From Tigriopus japonicus (Eukaryota; Arthropoda; Copepoda; Harpacticoida; Harpacticidae): DNA of 64,000 bases. The first letter of the stretch is position 1. Each line of letters begins with the position of its first letter. Location of the stretch: NCBI GenBank assembly GCA_010645155.1, contig CM021313.1:3463466-3527465 (forward strand). Reading direction: 5' to 3'. The translations under genes and the position numbers were made by a program. Positions 21,299 to 32,160 of this stretch are shown one piece after another. Under the pieces are notes generated by a model that was given only the letters and a program-made list of their open reading frames with translations, had not been told where the DNA came from and made no database searches.

Positions 21299-23616
21299 TA
21301 GATATTAAAGTTATTCCGACCAAATTTCTCACAAGTCGTCCAGTCGCTTATGCATTCCGAGGAAAAGCCAAAGATGAGATTAGCAACCTAATATCCTCAA
21401 AAGTCATTGAAATTCCCAAAGGACCGACGGAATGTATTGGTCCCGCAATGTTCATACGCAATGTTCATCTGATGGATCTGTTCAACTAGTTACGGATTAC
21501 ACAAATTTGAACCGATTTGTTCGTCGACCAGTTCATCCGTTTCCTTCGCCAACTGATATTTCCAATTCTATTCCATCAGGATCAAAGTTCTTCATAGTAC
21601 TTGATGCCAAGAAAGGATACTGGCAAGTGGAGCTTGATCCAAAATGTCATCTGACGACATTTATCACTTCCTTTGAAAGGTTTCAATATTGTCGAGCATC
21701 AATGGGACTCAACGCGTCCGGAGCCGAGTTTTGTTTCAGAGGAGATCAAGCTCTTGGAAATATTCCTGGAGTACAAAAAATCGTTGATGACATTCTGATA
21801 GTTGCCCCATACATCGCCATTCTTCAAGCCCGCTTAATCAACGTTTTGGAAAAATGCCACACTCACGGTATCATTTGTCCAAGACAAAAGTTCAATTTGG
21901 AAGCAGAGTTCAATTTGCAGGATTCATCATAAGCGATGCTGGAATTTCTTCCGATCCGGCAAAAACTTCTGCAATTGAACAATTTCTCTCGCCAGAAAAT
22001 ATCACCTACGTTCGTTCTTTTTTCGGACTTGCTAACCAACTCGGACAATTCGTTCCAAACTTATGCCACATATTAAATCCATTAAGAAGGCTTTTACGAC
22101 CAAAAGTATTATTCCAATGGTTACCCGAACACGAAGATGCTTTTCAAAAAGCCAAGTCCATTCTTTCAAATCCTGATGGCCCAATTTTGGCACATTTTGA
22201 TTCCTTTCGACCAACGAAATTATAAACCGATGCGTCCAGACTTAAGGGATTAGGATTTGCACTCGTTCTACTACATCCCGATGGTCACTAGAGACTAATT
22301 CAGTGTGGATCCGTCAAGCAATATACGAGACATTTTATTCCAAGAAATTTCATCAGCGGCTCAAATTGATGTAGATTATCAGGCTATCATTGACGCGTTC
22401 AAGTCTAACACAAAACTATGTGATCTACCAGTGGAACATCCTGCAAGAAATTTCAGGAATGCCTGGAATGAAATGTCTTTCGACGATCAACACAAGATCT
22501 TATTATTCCACAACAGAGTGGTTATTCCTCACACACTTCGGAAACCACTCCTTCAAAAACTTCATTTGTCCCACTCTGGTATAACCAAAACCCGATCTTT
22601 GGCCAGGGAGTTGTACTATTGGCCATCAATGAATCGTGATGGCAATGATATGATATCATCATGTGAACAATGCACACGTCTCTTGCCATCTCAACCTGCT
22701 ACTCCCTTGGCACACTTAATTTCTCAATATCCATTTCAAAATATATCAGTAGATTTATTTGAGGAAAGGGGACCAACATTACGTTGTTCTTGTAGATCGG
22801 TATAGTGGGTGGCCATGTATCTCAAAACTCAGAAAATTGGACACAAACACTATAATCAAACACTATAATCAAAGTCCTTTCTGATTAGTTCATTGATTGG
22901 GGCATTCCATGTTCTATAAAAACCGATAATGGACCGCAATTTCGATCAGTATTTGAAGAATTATGCCAAGAAATGAAAATAGACATCTAATATCATCTCC
23001 GCACCATCCACAATCAAATGGACACGCCGAAGCTTGTGTCAAAGCCATGAAGTATCTTATGTCCAAGAATTCAAATTGGCAATCTTTTCTGATTGCTTTA
23101 CGCGAGTGGCGTAATATCCCACAATCATCTGGATACTCTCCGGCTCAGTTATTCCTTGGGAGGAGACAAAGAACATTAGTTCCAGCCCATCCAACATCAT
23201 ACCAAAACCTTTCATCGGGCGATATTAAGGATTTTGAAAAGCAGAAGAAAGCTTTAGATGCAAAGTCCGCCATGTACTTTAACCGATCTACTAAGCCTTT
23301 ATCACGATTGAAGCCGGGAGATCGTGTTATCATTCAAGACCCGCTAACCAAACACTGGGCAAAGAAAGGGACAGTGATTGCCATGCGCCCGAGTGGTCAT
23401 TCTTATGTAATCGATATGGACGGAATCAAGAAAATTCGCAACCGAGTTTTCTTGCGCTCTATCCCAGATCATCCGAACTTACCTTTGGGGAGATGTGGTG
23501 ATCTTTCCCAATCTATGACGAACTTGTAAAACCACTTTTTGTTCTCGATCTTTTTTATCGTGTTGAAAATCGAGATTCCTGTTCTGCATTAAACAAACCC
23601 GTTCCAAAATAAACAA

Positions 23617-23860
23617 ATGACAGATCGACGCAAGTTCGGCGCCGACTTGGCTAAGTGCGGCAAGAACGCCAAGGAGATCATGGAGGCCACAAAGATCACC
23701 TACGGAAAGCCCCTTAGCAGGGCCATGGTCTACGACGTGCTGAAAAAGGCGAAGGAGGGCAAAAACGCGGAAGATCAGTGAAAGTTCAATGCCAAGAAAA
23801 CGCAGAGGACCGCGGACAATATCGACGCCGTCAACGCCCTCATATGTGATGACAGGTGCA
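23617..23860 (+). pseudogene. Mariner-like transposase N-terminal fragment
   Basis: From ATG at 23617 a G+C-rich frame of 54 codons (MTDRRKFGADLAKCGKNAKE..) ends in TGA at 23779-23781. The same frame continues with similar composition (KFNAKKTQRTADNIDAVNALICDD) to about 23855. Its layout (helix-turn-helix, RAMVYDVLKKAKEG) matches the DNA-binding N-terminus of mariner-like transposases. The catalytic domain is missing and no terminal repeats were identified. It lies immediately after the gypsy integrase end and may have inserted into its 3' part. Confidence 0.6.
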
Positions 23861-24080
23861 TGAGCATCGCATTAATAAGCTTTAACTCTAAATAATATGT
23901 ATTAAAAATTATTAGCACAGTCTTGTTTGATTTTGATTTCACCTCGTACCCTCCAATGACTCTGGCGGACACGTGCATATACTTCTTTTAATTTGCATTT
24001 GGATGCTCAACTTTATAGATGTCTTTTTTACGCTTCTTAGAGCCAAGAAATGGACAACTTGAACTTAAATAACTCGATTG

Positions 24081-24537
24081 TAGGTAAAAAGGTCACAAGC
24101 AAAAGGGTCACATTAAAAAGGTCACAGGGTAAAACTGTCACGGTAAAAAGGTCATGGTTAAATATCTCCTCCATGGACATGAATGTGTTCCACCCACAAT
24201 ATCTCTGAAGCCCATGGGCAGATCTAAAAAATGGGTTTATACTTGACTACATAGGGGTGGGGGAACACCCTCCTACGAGGTCTGCCAGATCCGGGGCGGG
24301 TTGTGACCATGGTTCTAAAAAATGTTGGGAATGACATCCTGGTGACTTTACCAATGAGACCTTTGCCGTTGCATAATTGTGTTCCCCCGGTTAATCTTGG
24401 GGTCCCATGGGACAATCTTCAACCAGGGAAGATCCCAGGGTCCTTGGGTTCACTCCCTTGGCTACCACCAGAGCTGTGCGAGTCTGTGACCTTTTTACCG
24501 TGACCTTTTTACCGTGACCTTTTTAGCTTGTGACCTA
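24081..24537. mobile_element. Non-autonomous element with GGTCAC-repeat ends
   Basis: The ends are inverted arrays of a short repeat, AAAAAGGTCAC spaced about 14-17 bases. The left end has five units from 24081 to 24160, and the right end has three or four complementary units from 24486 to 24537. The outer edge reads TAGGT..GGTCACAAGC. The centre is G+C-rich with short CCCATGGG-like palindromes. Tandem subterminal repeats of this sort are known in several DNA-transposon groups, but I cannot assign one. No clear target duplication. Confidence 0.65.
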
Positions 24538-25253
24538 TTTATTGCTCGCCAATAACTCAGCAACTAATCAGCCTAATTTCAATTAATCTTAATTCAAAAG
24601 TATCTAAGAGGCCTCGTATTATGTATTGTCTAGGTTGATTTTAAAAGAATTAAACTTATTTTAGGTGTCTTACTTTTTATCCTGCACAAGTTTTGAAAAA
24701 TGTAGTAAATCCAAGTTGTTTCCGTTGCTTTGCTGAGTTCTAAACACACCTCATTGACTAAATAAGTTTCGGCATAGTTTTGGGTGACTTAATAGATATT
24801 TTCAAGTACCATATGAAAGACCAAAAGCTATCCAACTCTTAGATCAAAAACGAAAATGGAGAAAATATTACGGAGACACAAAAGCATTCTGCCAAAGGAA
24901 GGAGGGACGATTCAAGGTCTCTTTCAAGCGGACTTGACGCAACTTGCGAGTGCAAACAGAACTTTTCGCGTTTCGAGTTGTTGAGTTGAGACTAATCAAA
25001 CAATTATGATGGGCGCAATCCATTATGTCAGTCTTTTCTTCTTATGAAAATATTGTTTTTTCATTTGAAGAGATTACTATTGCAAGTTGTAAGGTTAGAA
25101 GGAAATGATTAATAGCTTTAAAAACATTCGAAATAAAAATGCAATGCAACTTGTTGAAATGGCTTGACAACTTGTAATTTACCGAACAGAAAACGAATCT
25201 TTGGCTATATTTTAAATCCATGGCAAGAGGATACTAATCTCAACATGTATAGT
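24538..25253. other. Spacer, nothing recognised
   Basis: AT-rich sequence with no supported coding frame, RNA gene or repeat end. Confidence 0.4.
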
Positions 25254-25614
25254 ATAGAGGTTGTGAAGAATTGTTTGTTGTCCCCCTCTATTCCCGCCCC
25301 ACCAGCCTGTTGCGTAGACATCGCTAAAGGCCAGCCACCATTGTCCATGCACTCGGGAAGAAACAAAACTCAACATAATTTTAACTATTTCGCAATATGT
25401 GTGATATTGTACTGATAAATAAGTATCATAATTGTTTACCGATATCAAAAAGGACATTGGTTGGTGACATTGTTGGCAAATTTACTTGAAATATTAGGTA
25501 ATTTGTTTCTTCCTATGTGTCTGGACAGTGCAGGCTGACCTACAGCGTGTCTACGCGGCAGGTCTTGGCAGCGTCCATAGCGAAAGACAACAATCAATTC
25601 TTCACAACCTCTAT
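25254..25614 (-). mobile_element. Foldback MITE, copy 2
   Basis: A 361-bp copy of the element at 8522-8883, in opposite orientation, with the same ATAGAGG ends and about 110-base inverted arms. A 3-bp AGT flanks each side, possibly a target duplication. It abuts a short sequence whose ends, TGATGTGTTTCGA at 25617 and its complement near 25892-25908, form another possible small inverted-repeat element. Confidence 0.8.
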
Positions 25615-26590
25615 AGTGATGTGTTTCGAACCGGGAGTGCTGCCATTTTTTACTCGGAAGTTTATCATTGTTGATTAAGGCAGGTTGTATTGAACGTTTT
25701 TAAAAAGACCTAAACAGGGACCAATTTGGCAACACTCAAACTAGTTCGATTTCGAGTTCCATCAGTAGTTATACTTATGGATTTCGAGTTGGCAGTGCTG
25801 CCATATTTTATGGCGTCTCTAGTTGAAAAGATTAGTTGGGGGTCATCTTTTTGACCTTAAAATCCAAAATGGCAAAACTCGACCAAAAATCCAACTCGAA
25901 ACACATCAGTAGTATAGTACCTTGCTTTTGCATACAAATACCGTTTTCTTGGGGTCAAGATGAAATTATGCACACCCATGCATTTATTGCAGTTGTTTGT
26001 GGGTTTCAGTTTTTATCAATTGAAACCCTGAACATCTGTGCCGGGATTCAATGAAAGCTGAGCCGATCCATAAATGCCCAAAAATTTGAAAACTAGGTTG
26101 GCCTTTGACGAGAGTCTTTGGGACTACATCAAAAGCCGACCAACCCATGGCTTGGTTAATGACACGCTTCTTCACAATTTACAAGGAAAAAGGCTCTTAA
26201 TTTATGGCATATCATCTTATCGTTTCAACACTTGTTTATTGGGATTGATGGAGGTTCAACCTAAAACAATCGACAAATTTACAGATGTTCATTTGGTTGA
26301 ATCAATGTGCTCAATCGTCTTCCCCAATACATAGATTGATCAAATCCCAATATCTAATATCGTTATTTGTCCGGGAACATCCTTCTATTTTTTCAATTGT
26401 CACCCTATGCTTACGGTTCCTTTAAGTCGTTGAACGAGAACAGCTCAAAAGTAGGACTAAAATTATGTGTCATTCTGCCTAAGCACTTTGGGTACCACAA
26501 GGTTCTTTGTTCGATAACTGTGCATTCATTGTCGCTTTGATAATTTGGTCCATTCTTTGGTTGGCAATTGAACTCTCGACAACGCTCAAC
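25615..26590. other. Upstream spacer of DEG/ENaC gene 2
   Basis: Holds a possible 290-bp inverted-repeat element (25617-25908) and, near 25990-26016, a 21-base exact match to the TM2 coding sequence of the neighbouring channel genes. An ATG-started frame at 26074-26334 (86 codons) has no recognised domain. The frame of gene 2 exon 1 is open upstream to about 26507 but without an in-frame ATG before 26591. Confidence 0.45.
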
Positions 26591-29500
26591 ATGAAAACCA
26601 TGTTGAAGCACAAAGAAAACCAAAGAGGGAACAAATGGTTGGAGTTTTTCAAGATCACAAGTCTTCATGGGTATGGATATTTATTCCGGTACGTTCATAC
26701 TTTGTTTGGATTGAAATTTTTATCACAAGTTATAAAACAAACTCTTTCCAGTGAGAATAAACCATTCAGCCATACAGTAGGTTGGGCTTTTGTGATTATC
26801 ACAGCCATGATCGGGGTAAGTGTGCTCCTCTATATTAATATTGATGAATTTATCCGCTCTTCGGTTACGTACAATCTGGACTCCCCAACCACACCTCTAT
26901 CAGAGGTCTATTTTCCATCGATTGTCATTTGCAATATGAACAAACTGAGGAAATCTTTCATTTTTTCGTTACTCGAAGACCCTACCTTGTCTCATATGAA
27001 ATTTCATGACCTTCTGCGAATCATTGATAATGCCTTGATTAGTGGAAAAGACGCCAACGTAGGACATCAAGATTTGTCCGATGAGGAATCGAAGATCATC
27101 GATGCCATTTTCAATTCCACAGTGTACGAAGAGCTATTTCAAGAGCTTCTAACTCAAGCTCGCACACCCAATGCCAGTTTTGGCAATATACCCATAGCCA
27201 AACCTCATTTTTTGTCTTCAGTCGATGTCAATGAAGACACTTTACCAAATCTCAAACAATCCACAGTGCTCGAGATAGCCTCTCAATTTAGAGAGCGAGA
27301 TTTGGTGGTCCAAGTTAATTTCACCGGTTTTGGGGCTTTTTATTCGTCTCAATTTACTACAGATGTCTCAGATACTTGTGTTTGGTTCACTCCTTATTGG
27401 AAAGAACCCAAAGACATGTTTTCCTTGCTGTAAGTTCAGTAACTTTGGAGAAAAGCTTACTAGGTTGCGTGATTCATCTTGAATATTTCCAGCTCAGTGG
27501 AGAAATCTGTTCGTAACGGGGCCAATAATGGGTTTCAAATTTTACTGGACGCCGAATCTTATGATTATGCCTCATCCTCGGCTGGAACAGATGGTTTTGT
27601 GATTGCTATAATTCATCACTTGGATATCCCAATTGTAAAACACATTGGCATTCAAATTGAAACTGGTCACTCCGTTCAAATTGCCGTTACGCCTTTTTTA
27701 ATCAATACCACTGATCAATGCAGGAAAAGATTTACCCCAGAAAAACGTCAATGTTACTTCGAGGACGAAATTTCCCTTCGGCATTTTCCCCGAAAAAATG
27801 GTTTCCGGTAAATACAAGAAAGGCTAAAAAGAAATGCGACGCAAATCTGAAAATATTCTTGATTTTATGGTGGCAATCTTTTCCTAGATACGATATGTCA
27901 AATTGTCTTTTTGAGGCAACTCTTCAAAAGGTGGAAAAATTGTGCGGTTGCACCTCACCTCAATTCCAAAACGAAGATCTCGAGCCTTCCTATCACATTT
28001 GTAATGCTACTAGACGAAAATGCATGAACAACCTATTGGATTTCATTGGAAACGAGAGAACCATCGATGATGAGGGCGTTACCAAGCCTTGTCTCGCTGC
28101 TTGTGAAAACCAAAAACACAATTTTTTTGTCACATCGGCTGGTTATCCGAACATCGAGTCATTTCATCTGGTAAAAGTTTTTCCCATATTACTTTTTTGG
28201 GCCTTGTTTCACCGTCCTACCAAATTTATTTAATTGACGTTAGATGATGTTGTGCTCTAAGGGTTACTAGTAGGGTGGAATTTGAAAGAAATTGCTAGAC
28301 ATTACCTTTGGAGTCTCTAATGTTGGGAATAATGGAAGATTTGCATAAAAAGTGTTGGTATTTGCTAAAGGAGAAATTTTGAGAATCATCAAATTTCGCT
28401 CCTCCTTTTGGACTTCAATCTTTTGGACTATCTTGAAACTTAGCCTACAGACGACAATTAAGTGATGCCATTTTTACTACCATAAAATTCAATGGAACAA
28501 TTACCTACATGATTTACTTTGGTTCTCAGTTTAGAACAATGACAGGTTTTAAATTGCATTTCAGTGATTGCCCTAAGAAATACACCTGCCTGCCCTTACA
28601 AAACACAGGAATCACTGTACTTCAAGACGGATTTCAAAACTATACCTTGGTACAGTTCTATATAACCAGAAATGTCACTCACACACAATCAAAATTATAA
28701 AAGATATCACTTAAAAGGCACTTAGAATACATTTTGCGATAAAAAATATTTTGCAGTATCAAAGACACTCAAAGTTGGGTAATACTTAGAAGTTTCGAAA
28801 AAATCGGTTAATTTTTCAAGTTTCGATTTTAGTCCATTTTGAAAATGGTCCTTCTAGAAATCGTAAATTTGAATATGAATCTGTTACACATATTCATTTG
28901 TAATTTTGGCTGAACACACACCAAAGCGTACTCTATATAGTTATGAAATATGTTTTCCAAAAATCTTGTTTAAGTGCATTTTTAGTGATATTTTATATCA
29001 TTCTGGGCTATTTTGACATGAGCTCCAAAACTCGAAAAATTTCATTCATTTTTGCGATATTGAAAAGCTAAATGAAATCTTTGGGAATTTGTTTTTTTTC
29101 ATATAACTGTAGCGTTCTTCGGTCTTTTGGGGGTCAAAAATGGACCATTCAAAGTGAAATAAGTCAGCTGTTGTTGAATGAATTTTTATTCAATTTGATT
29201 TCATAAGGTAACTAAATGGTCTCTAAATATGGGTGAAATAGTTTATTAAAAATGTTATAAGTAATAGGTTTTTTAGGTAAATAACTTTTTCCCTGGGCCT
29301 AAACTTATATAATATAATTGGAGTAAAGTTGTTCCCCTTTAAATTGTGGGTCCTAAGAGTGCCATGATGTCTTTGAGTATTTTGATTCAAACCTAAAAAA
29401 GCCATTCGGAACGCCGTGTCCCTCTAGTAAACGTATTATTAGAGCTCAATGCTTGGGTCCGATCATTGTTCTACATTGTGAGGTTTTCAAAACAAACAAA

Positions 29501-30125
29501 TTGTTCCGTTGAATTTTCATTGCACTGATTAGATCCAAGGTATACAGTATTTTGGAAGTAATCCTGGCTTGAGTTATACTTACATAACCTAAGCATTACA
29601 TACTTATTTTTTTTATTATTACATACATTAATAACATGTATTTCTCTCTAGACTGATGATTTTTGTGTGGTTTTGGAAAAAATCCGGACTTCTTGCTCGC
29701 AAGATCGAATGACGAGCTTAAAAGAGTGGGATGAAGATCTGTGTCCCATCATAGAGCAAAGCCGATCCTGGGATTGCGAAAGTCTCCGAAACAATCAAGC
29801 CACGAATATTAGTCAAGCCAACCTGAAGAAAACGTATCATAAAGTTGCCCATTATGCTGAGAAAAACATGGCCCGGGTCAATGTCTACATAAGGGATCCA
29901 TATGTTAAAAGATACGTTACAGAAGAAAAGATCACAGAGATCAGTTTTGTAGGGAACATCGGAGGTCTCTTGGGGTTGTTTGTGGGTTTCAGTTTTATTA
30001 GTGCTGCTGAATTCGTGTATTACCTGATCGTAGTTGGAAATTGCAAAAGTGATCAGTTTAACAGTCGGAAGAAAAAAGTAGAACAGAGTGGATTGAGAAA
30101 CGCAAGACACAAAATATGCCATTGA
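26591..30125 (+). CDS. DEG/ENaC cation channel subunit, paralogue 2 (intact)
   Basis: Exons 26591-26688, 26752-27429, 27493-27807, 27888-28170 and 29652-30125; phases 2,2,2,0; 615 residues. The His-Gly gating motif (TSLHGYGYLF, near 23-32) precedes TM1 (about 43-61, GWAFVIITAMIGVSVLL), then FPSIVICNMN. An extracellular loop with paired cysteines follows, and TM2 contains GGLLGLFVGFSF near residue 560. The C-terminal tail is short and basic (SRKKKVEQSG). The first intron is 63 bases with no stop in frame, so its retention would add 21 residues without a shift. The start is the ATG at 26591, with 26600 as an alternative. An AATAAA lies at 30296-30301. In the family this subunit would act in a trimeric Na+-selective or mixed cation channel at the plasma membrane; the activating stimulus cannot be read from sequence. 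Confidence 0.92.
28900..29425 (-). mobile_element. MITE-like dispersed repeat, copy B
   Basis: In intron 4 of DEG/ENaC gene 2. The segment 29170-29420 is the reverse complement of 15493-15745, and 29050-29115 matches 15815-15870 in the same direction. The right edge is GGAACGCCGTGT at 29408-29419, corresponding to the terminal repeat of copy A. The left edge was not located precisely. Confidence 0.6.
29440..29580 (-). repeat. Dispersed GGTCCGAT repeat, copy 2
   Basis: Reverse-oriented relative of 11752-11893, sharing GGGTCCGATCATTGT, ATTGTGAGGTTTT, AATTTTCATTG and AGTAATCCTGGCTTGAG. The hairpin arms are less perfect than in copy 1. It lies in intron 4 of DEG/ENaC gene 2. Confidence 0.6.
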
Positions 30126-30383
30126 TCGCAATATTTATCTTTGAACTAATTCGTAGGTTCGTCTAATGCTAAAAAAATGGTATTCAAATGATTCAAAGTA
30201 AATGTGCGAGTTGTTGAGCAAATATGACATATTTGTTTTCATTACTTAATGACAACGGCAGTTACATTTCTGCCGACAAAAAGTCCAAAAGCTGAAATAA
30301 AATCAATGGTTATTGATGCCGTATTAATAAGTGAATTAATGAAGCGATAGACTCAAAAATTTGACCTTACTTTGCCTCGTTTT

Positions 30384-30961
30384 CTTGGATTGGTTGCAGA
30401 TTTTTTACTACCGCTACAAGGAATGTGATTCTCTGTAAAAAATCATTAATATACTTTACACAATTACCATTAATAGGAAATTTAATCTACTAACCAGTTG
30501 CTGTTGGCAGATCTATACAACCCTTGAATAGTGAGTTGATAAGGAATTGGTTTTGAAAATTTATCCAACCTTGCTTTAAAAGCTGTTAAAGGATCAGCTC
30601 CTACATATTCGCGACGCAGACTAATGGGTAACAAATTGAACAATGAAGGAGTCCGATAAAGAAGAGAGGAGGACTTCATTGATCGAACTAGCCTCGATTC
30701 CCGTGGATTTGGAGGTGCTCTCAGAGCGCACGTAAAACCTCTACGATCGCTACAACTGATCTCAAATCCTGGGTTAGGACAGAGCACATGAATGCTCTTG
30801 AATACATACAGTATCAGAGACCTTTCATACCTTCTTTGAGTAATGTACAGGCCTAACTTCTGGAGCCTCTCCCAATACGAGAGCTCTCTCATTCCTGAGA
30901 TGTTCCTAGTGAAACATCTTTTAACTTGCTCGACCTTTTGCAAACCTGCCAAACTCATCAC
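30384..30961 (-). pseudogene. CR1/jockey-like LINE 3' end (copy b)
   Basis: A minus-strand frame of 159 codons (30961-30482) gives the conserved C-terminus of the LINE in copy a: KVEQVKRCFTRNISGMRELSYWERLQKLGLY.. to ..SLRREYVGADPLTAFKARLDK. The 3' end, GGAATCACATTCCTTGTAGC near 30416-30435, is followed by GGTAGTAAAAAATCTGCAACC. It is 5'-truncated just before the KVEQV block, as usual for dead-on-arrival LINE copies. Confidence 0.8.
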
Positions 30962-32160
30962 CCCTGTTGTACACCATGATATGAATGTCTGGAGTTCCCT
31001 TGTAAAGAATTGGGCGGTTCAAGTTTTGAAGTCTAAAAATAACGAAACGTTATTCGATTGTTAAGGCTTGGAAAGAAATAAGAGTTTACATAACTTTATG
31101 AACGTGGGATCGAACTCTTACCCTTACGGAGCCTTTCTTGGAACATGGTAGATGAGAACTTTGAAGAATTTGCTACTTAGTTGTGAAAAAGTAAACAGAG
31201 CTCTCTTGCACCAAATTAATTGACAATGAGCAACGAAGGTGTTTTTGGATATTGACAATGTGCCAAAGCTTTAGACAAAGAGAGACATAATTTAATCTTG
31301 TACTCCGTAAAACTGTTCACCCATTATTTATTTTTCTATCCAATGGGGAAAAGCGACATGTCGAGCATAAAAATGGCATTACGGAAAACTTTGAAACGAG
31401 GAATCCCAAAATCCAAGGGCCAAATTACCGGTGATGTGGAAGCGCAAATAAGCTTTTGAGAAGTTTTTGAAGCCAATATTCCTAACATTCGAGAAATTAA
31501 AAGTGTTTCTCAACAACATTAAGATGATCATGTTTATAAGCGCGTTCCCAAAATCTTAAAAATGAATCAAATAAAGTAATCAAAATCAACCACCTCATTG
31601 CAAAAAACATATATTTGGCAACGCATATCGCCTCTTTAAGCTTTTCTTACGCAAGAGTATTGAGGGCAACCAAATCAGGGTGATCAATTTCAGGCCTTCA
31701 AAGGCCTTCAAAAAGGAGATGGGGAAGCTTTCAGACATGTGGACTTTTGGACACCGTTGTGACAAACCAATGCGATTTTGGTGCATTACAAGAACACAAC
31801 TTTTAAAGTTAGAATAAATGGCTCTAGAATGAAATGAAAAAGAAACACCAAACACTTAAAAAATTTGCATAAAAGGCGAAAAAAGTTACTACGTAAACCG
31901 TGTCTCTTAGTACTAGCGTGCACTACACGTTTTGAATTGCGAGACTCTTTCGAGAGCTTCTGGTTCCTTTACTTATTGGAGTGCCTGCGGATCGGATTTC
32001 TCTCTCAGTTTTGATATCACCAATCGAGCGGAAAAGGCCACTCAAACCTTCCAAACCATTTTTGTCTGTGTGCTCCGATTTTCCGAATTTGTTTTTGGTG
32101 GGAGCCAAAATTAGTAAGAGATATACGTATGCGGTACTGCATTTAAAAAAAATCCAGGCC
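30962..32160. other. Spacer, nothing recognised
   Basis: AT-rich spacer. A GTTCGATCC on the minus strand near 31108 resembles a pol III B box, but no A box or cloverleaf could be built around it. Small frames have no domains. Confidence 0.4.

Larger units (their letters stand above)
18425..23529 (+). mobile_element. Decayed Ty3/gypsy-type LTR retrotransposon body
   Basis: In order along the plus strand: Gag, a CCHC zinc knuckle, a retropepsin DTGA motif, reverse transcriptase, RNase H, integrase zinc-binding and core domains, and a C-terminal chromatin-proximal region. This is the Ty3/gypsy domain order (integrase last). Many stops and frameshifts plus three inserted DNA elements (18848-19411, 20318-20475, 20904-21298) show it is dead. 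Flanking long terminal repeats were not found by eye. It lies between DEG/ENaC genes 1 and 2 with no sign of influence on either. Confidence 0.85.
20087..23529 (+). pseudogene. Ty3/gypsy Pol remnants (zinc knuckle to integrase)
   Basis: A CCHC knuckle CSMCGKMGHFAKVC lies near 20087-20130 and the retropepsin motif DTGAT begins about 20480. Reverse transcriptase includes LDAKKGYWQVELD and the catalytic VDDILI (near 21785-21805). RNase H is marked by TDASRLKGLGFAL after a stop near 22225. Integrase has the H-H-C-C zinc domain (HLSHSGITKTRS..CEQC) and the core with DNGPQF and SSPHHPQSNGHAEACVKAMK. A C-terminal GDRVII/GTVIAMRPSGHSYVID segment ends near 23529. Stops, frameshifts and two inserted MITEs disrupt it. 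Confidence 0.85.

Noticed and set aside
26507..26590. N-terminal extension of DEG/ENaC gene 2 with a hydrophobic segment
   Set aside because: The frame is open but has no ATG before 26591, and neither paralogue has such an extension.
26689..26751. Coding sequence between exons 1 and 2 of gene 2
   Set aside because: It has GT-AG ends at the same position as the introns of genes 1 and 3 and merely lacks stops; treated as a 63-base intron.
29718..30131. 137-codon minus frame opposite DEG/ENaC gene 2 exon 5
   Set aside because: Antisense shadow; the plus strand encodes the conserved TM2 exon.
31080..31160. tRNA gene suggested by GTTCGATCC on the minus strand
   Set aside because: No A box, anticodon arm or acceptor pairing could be built.
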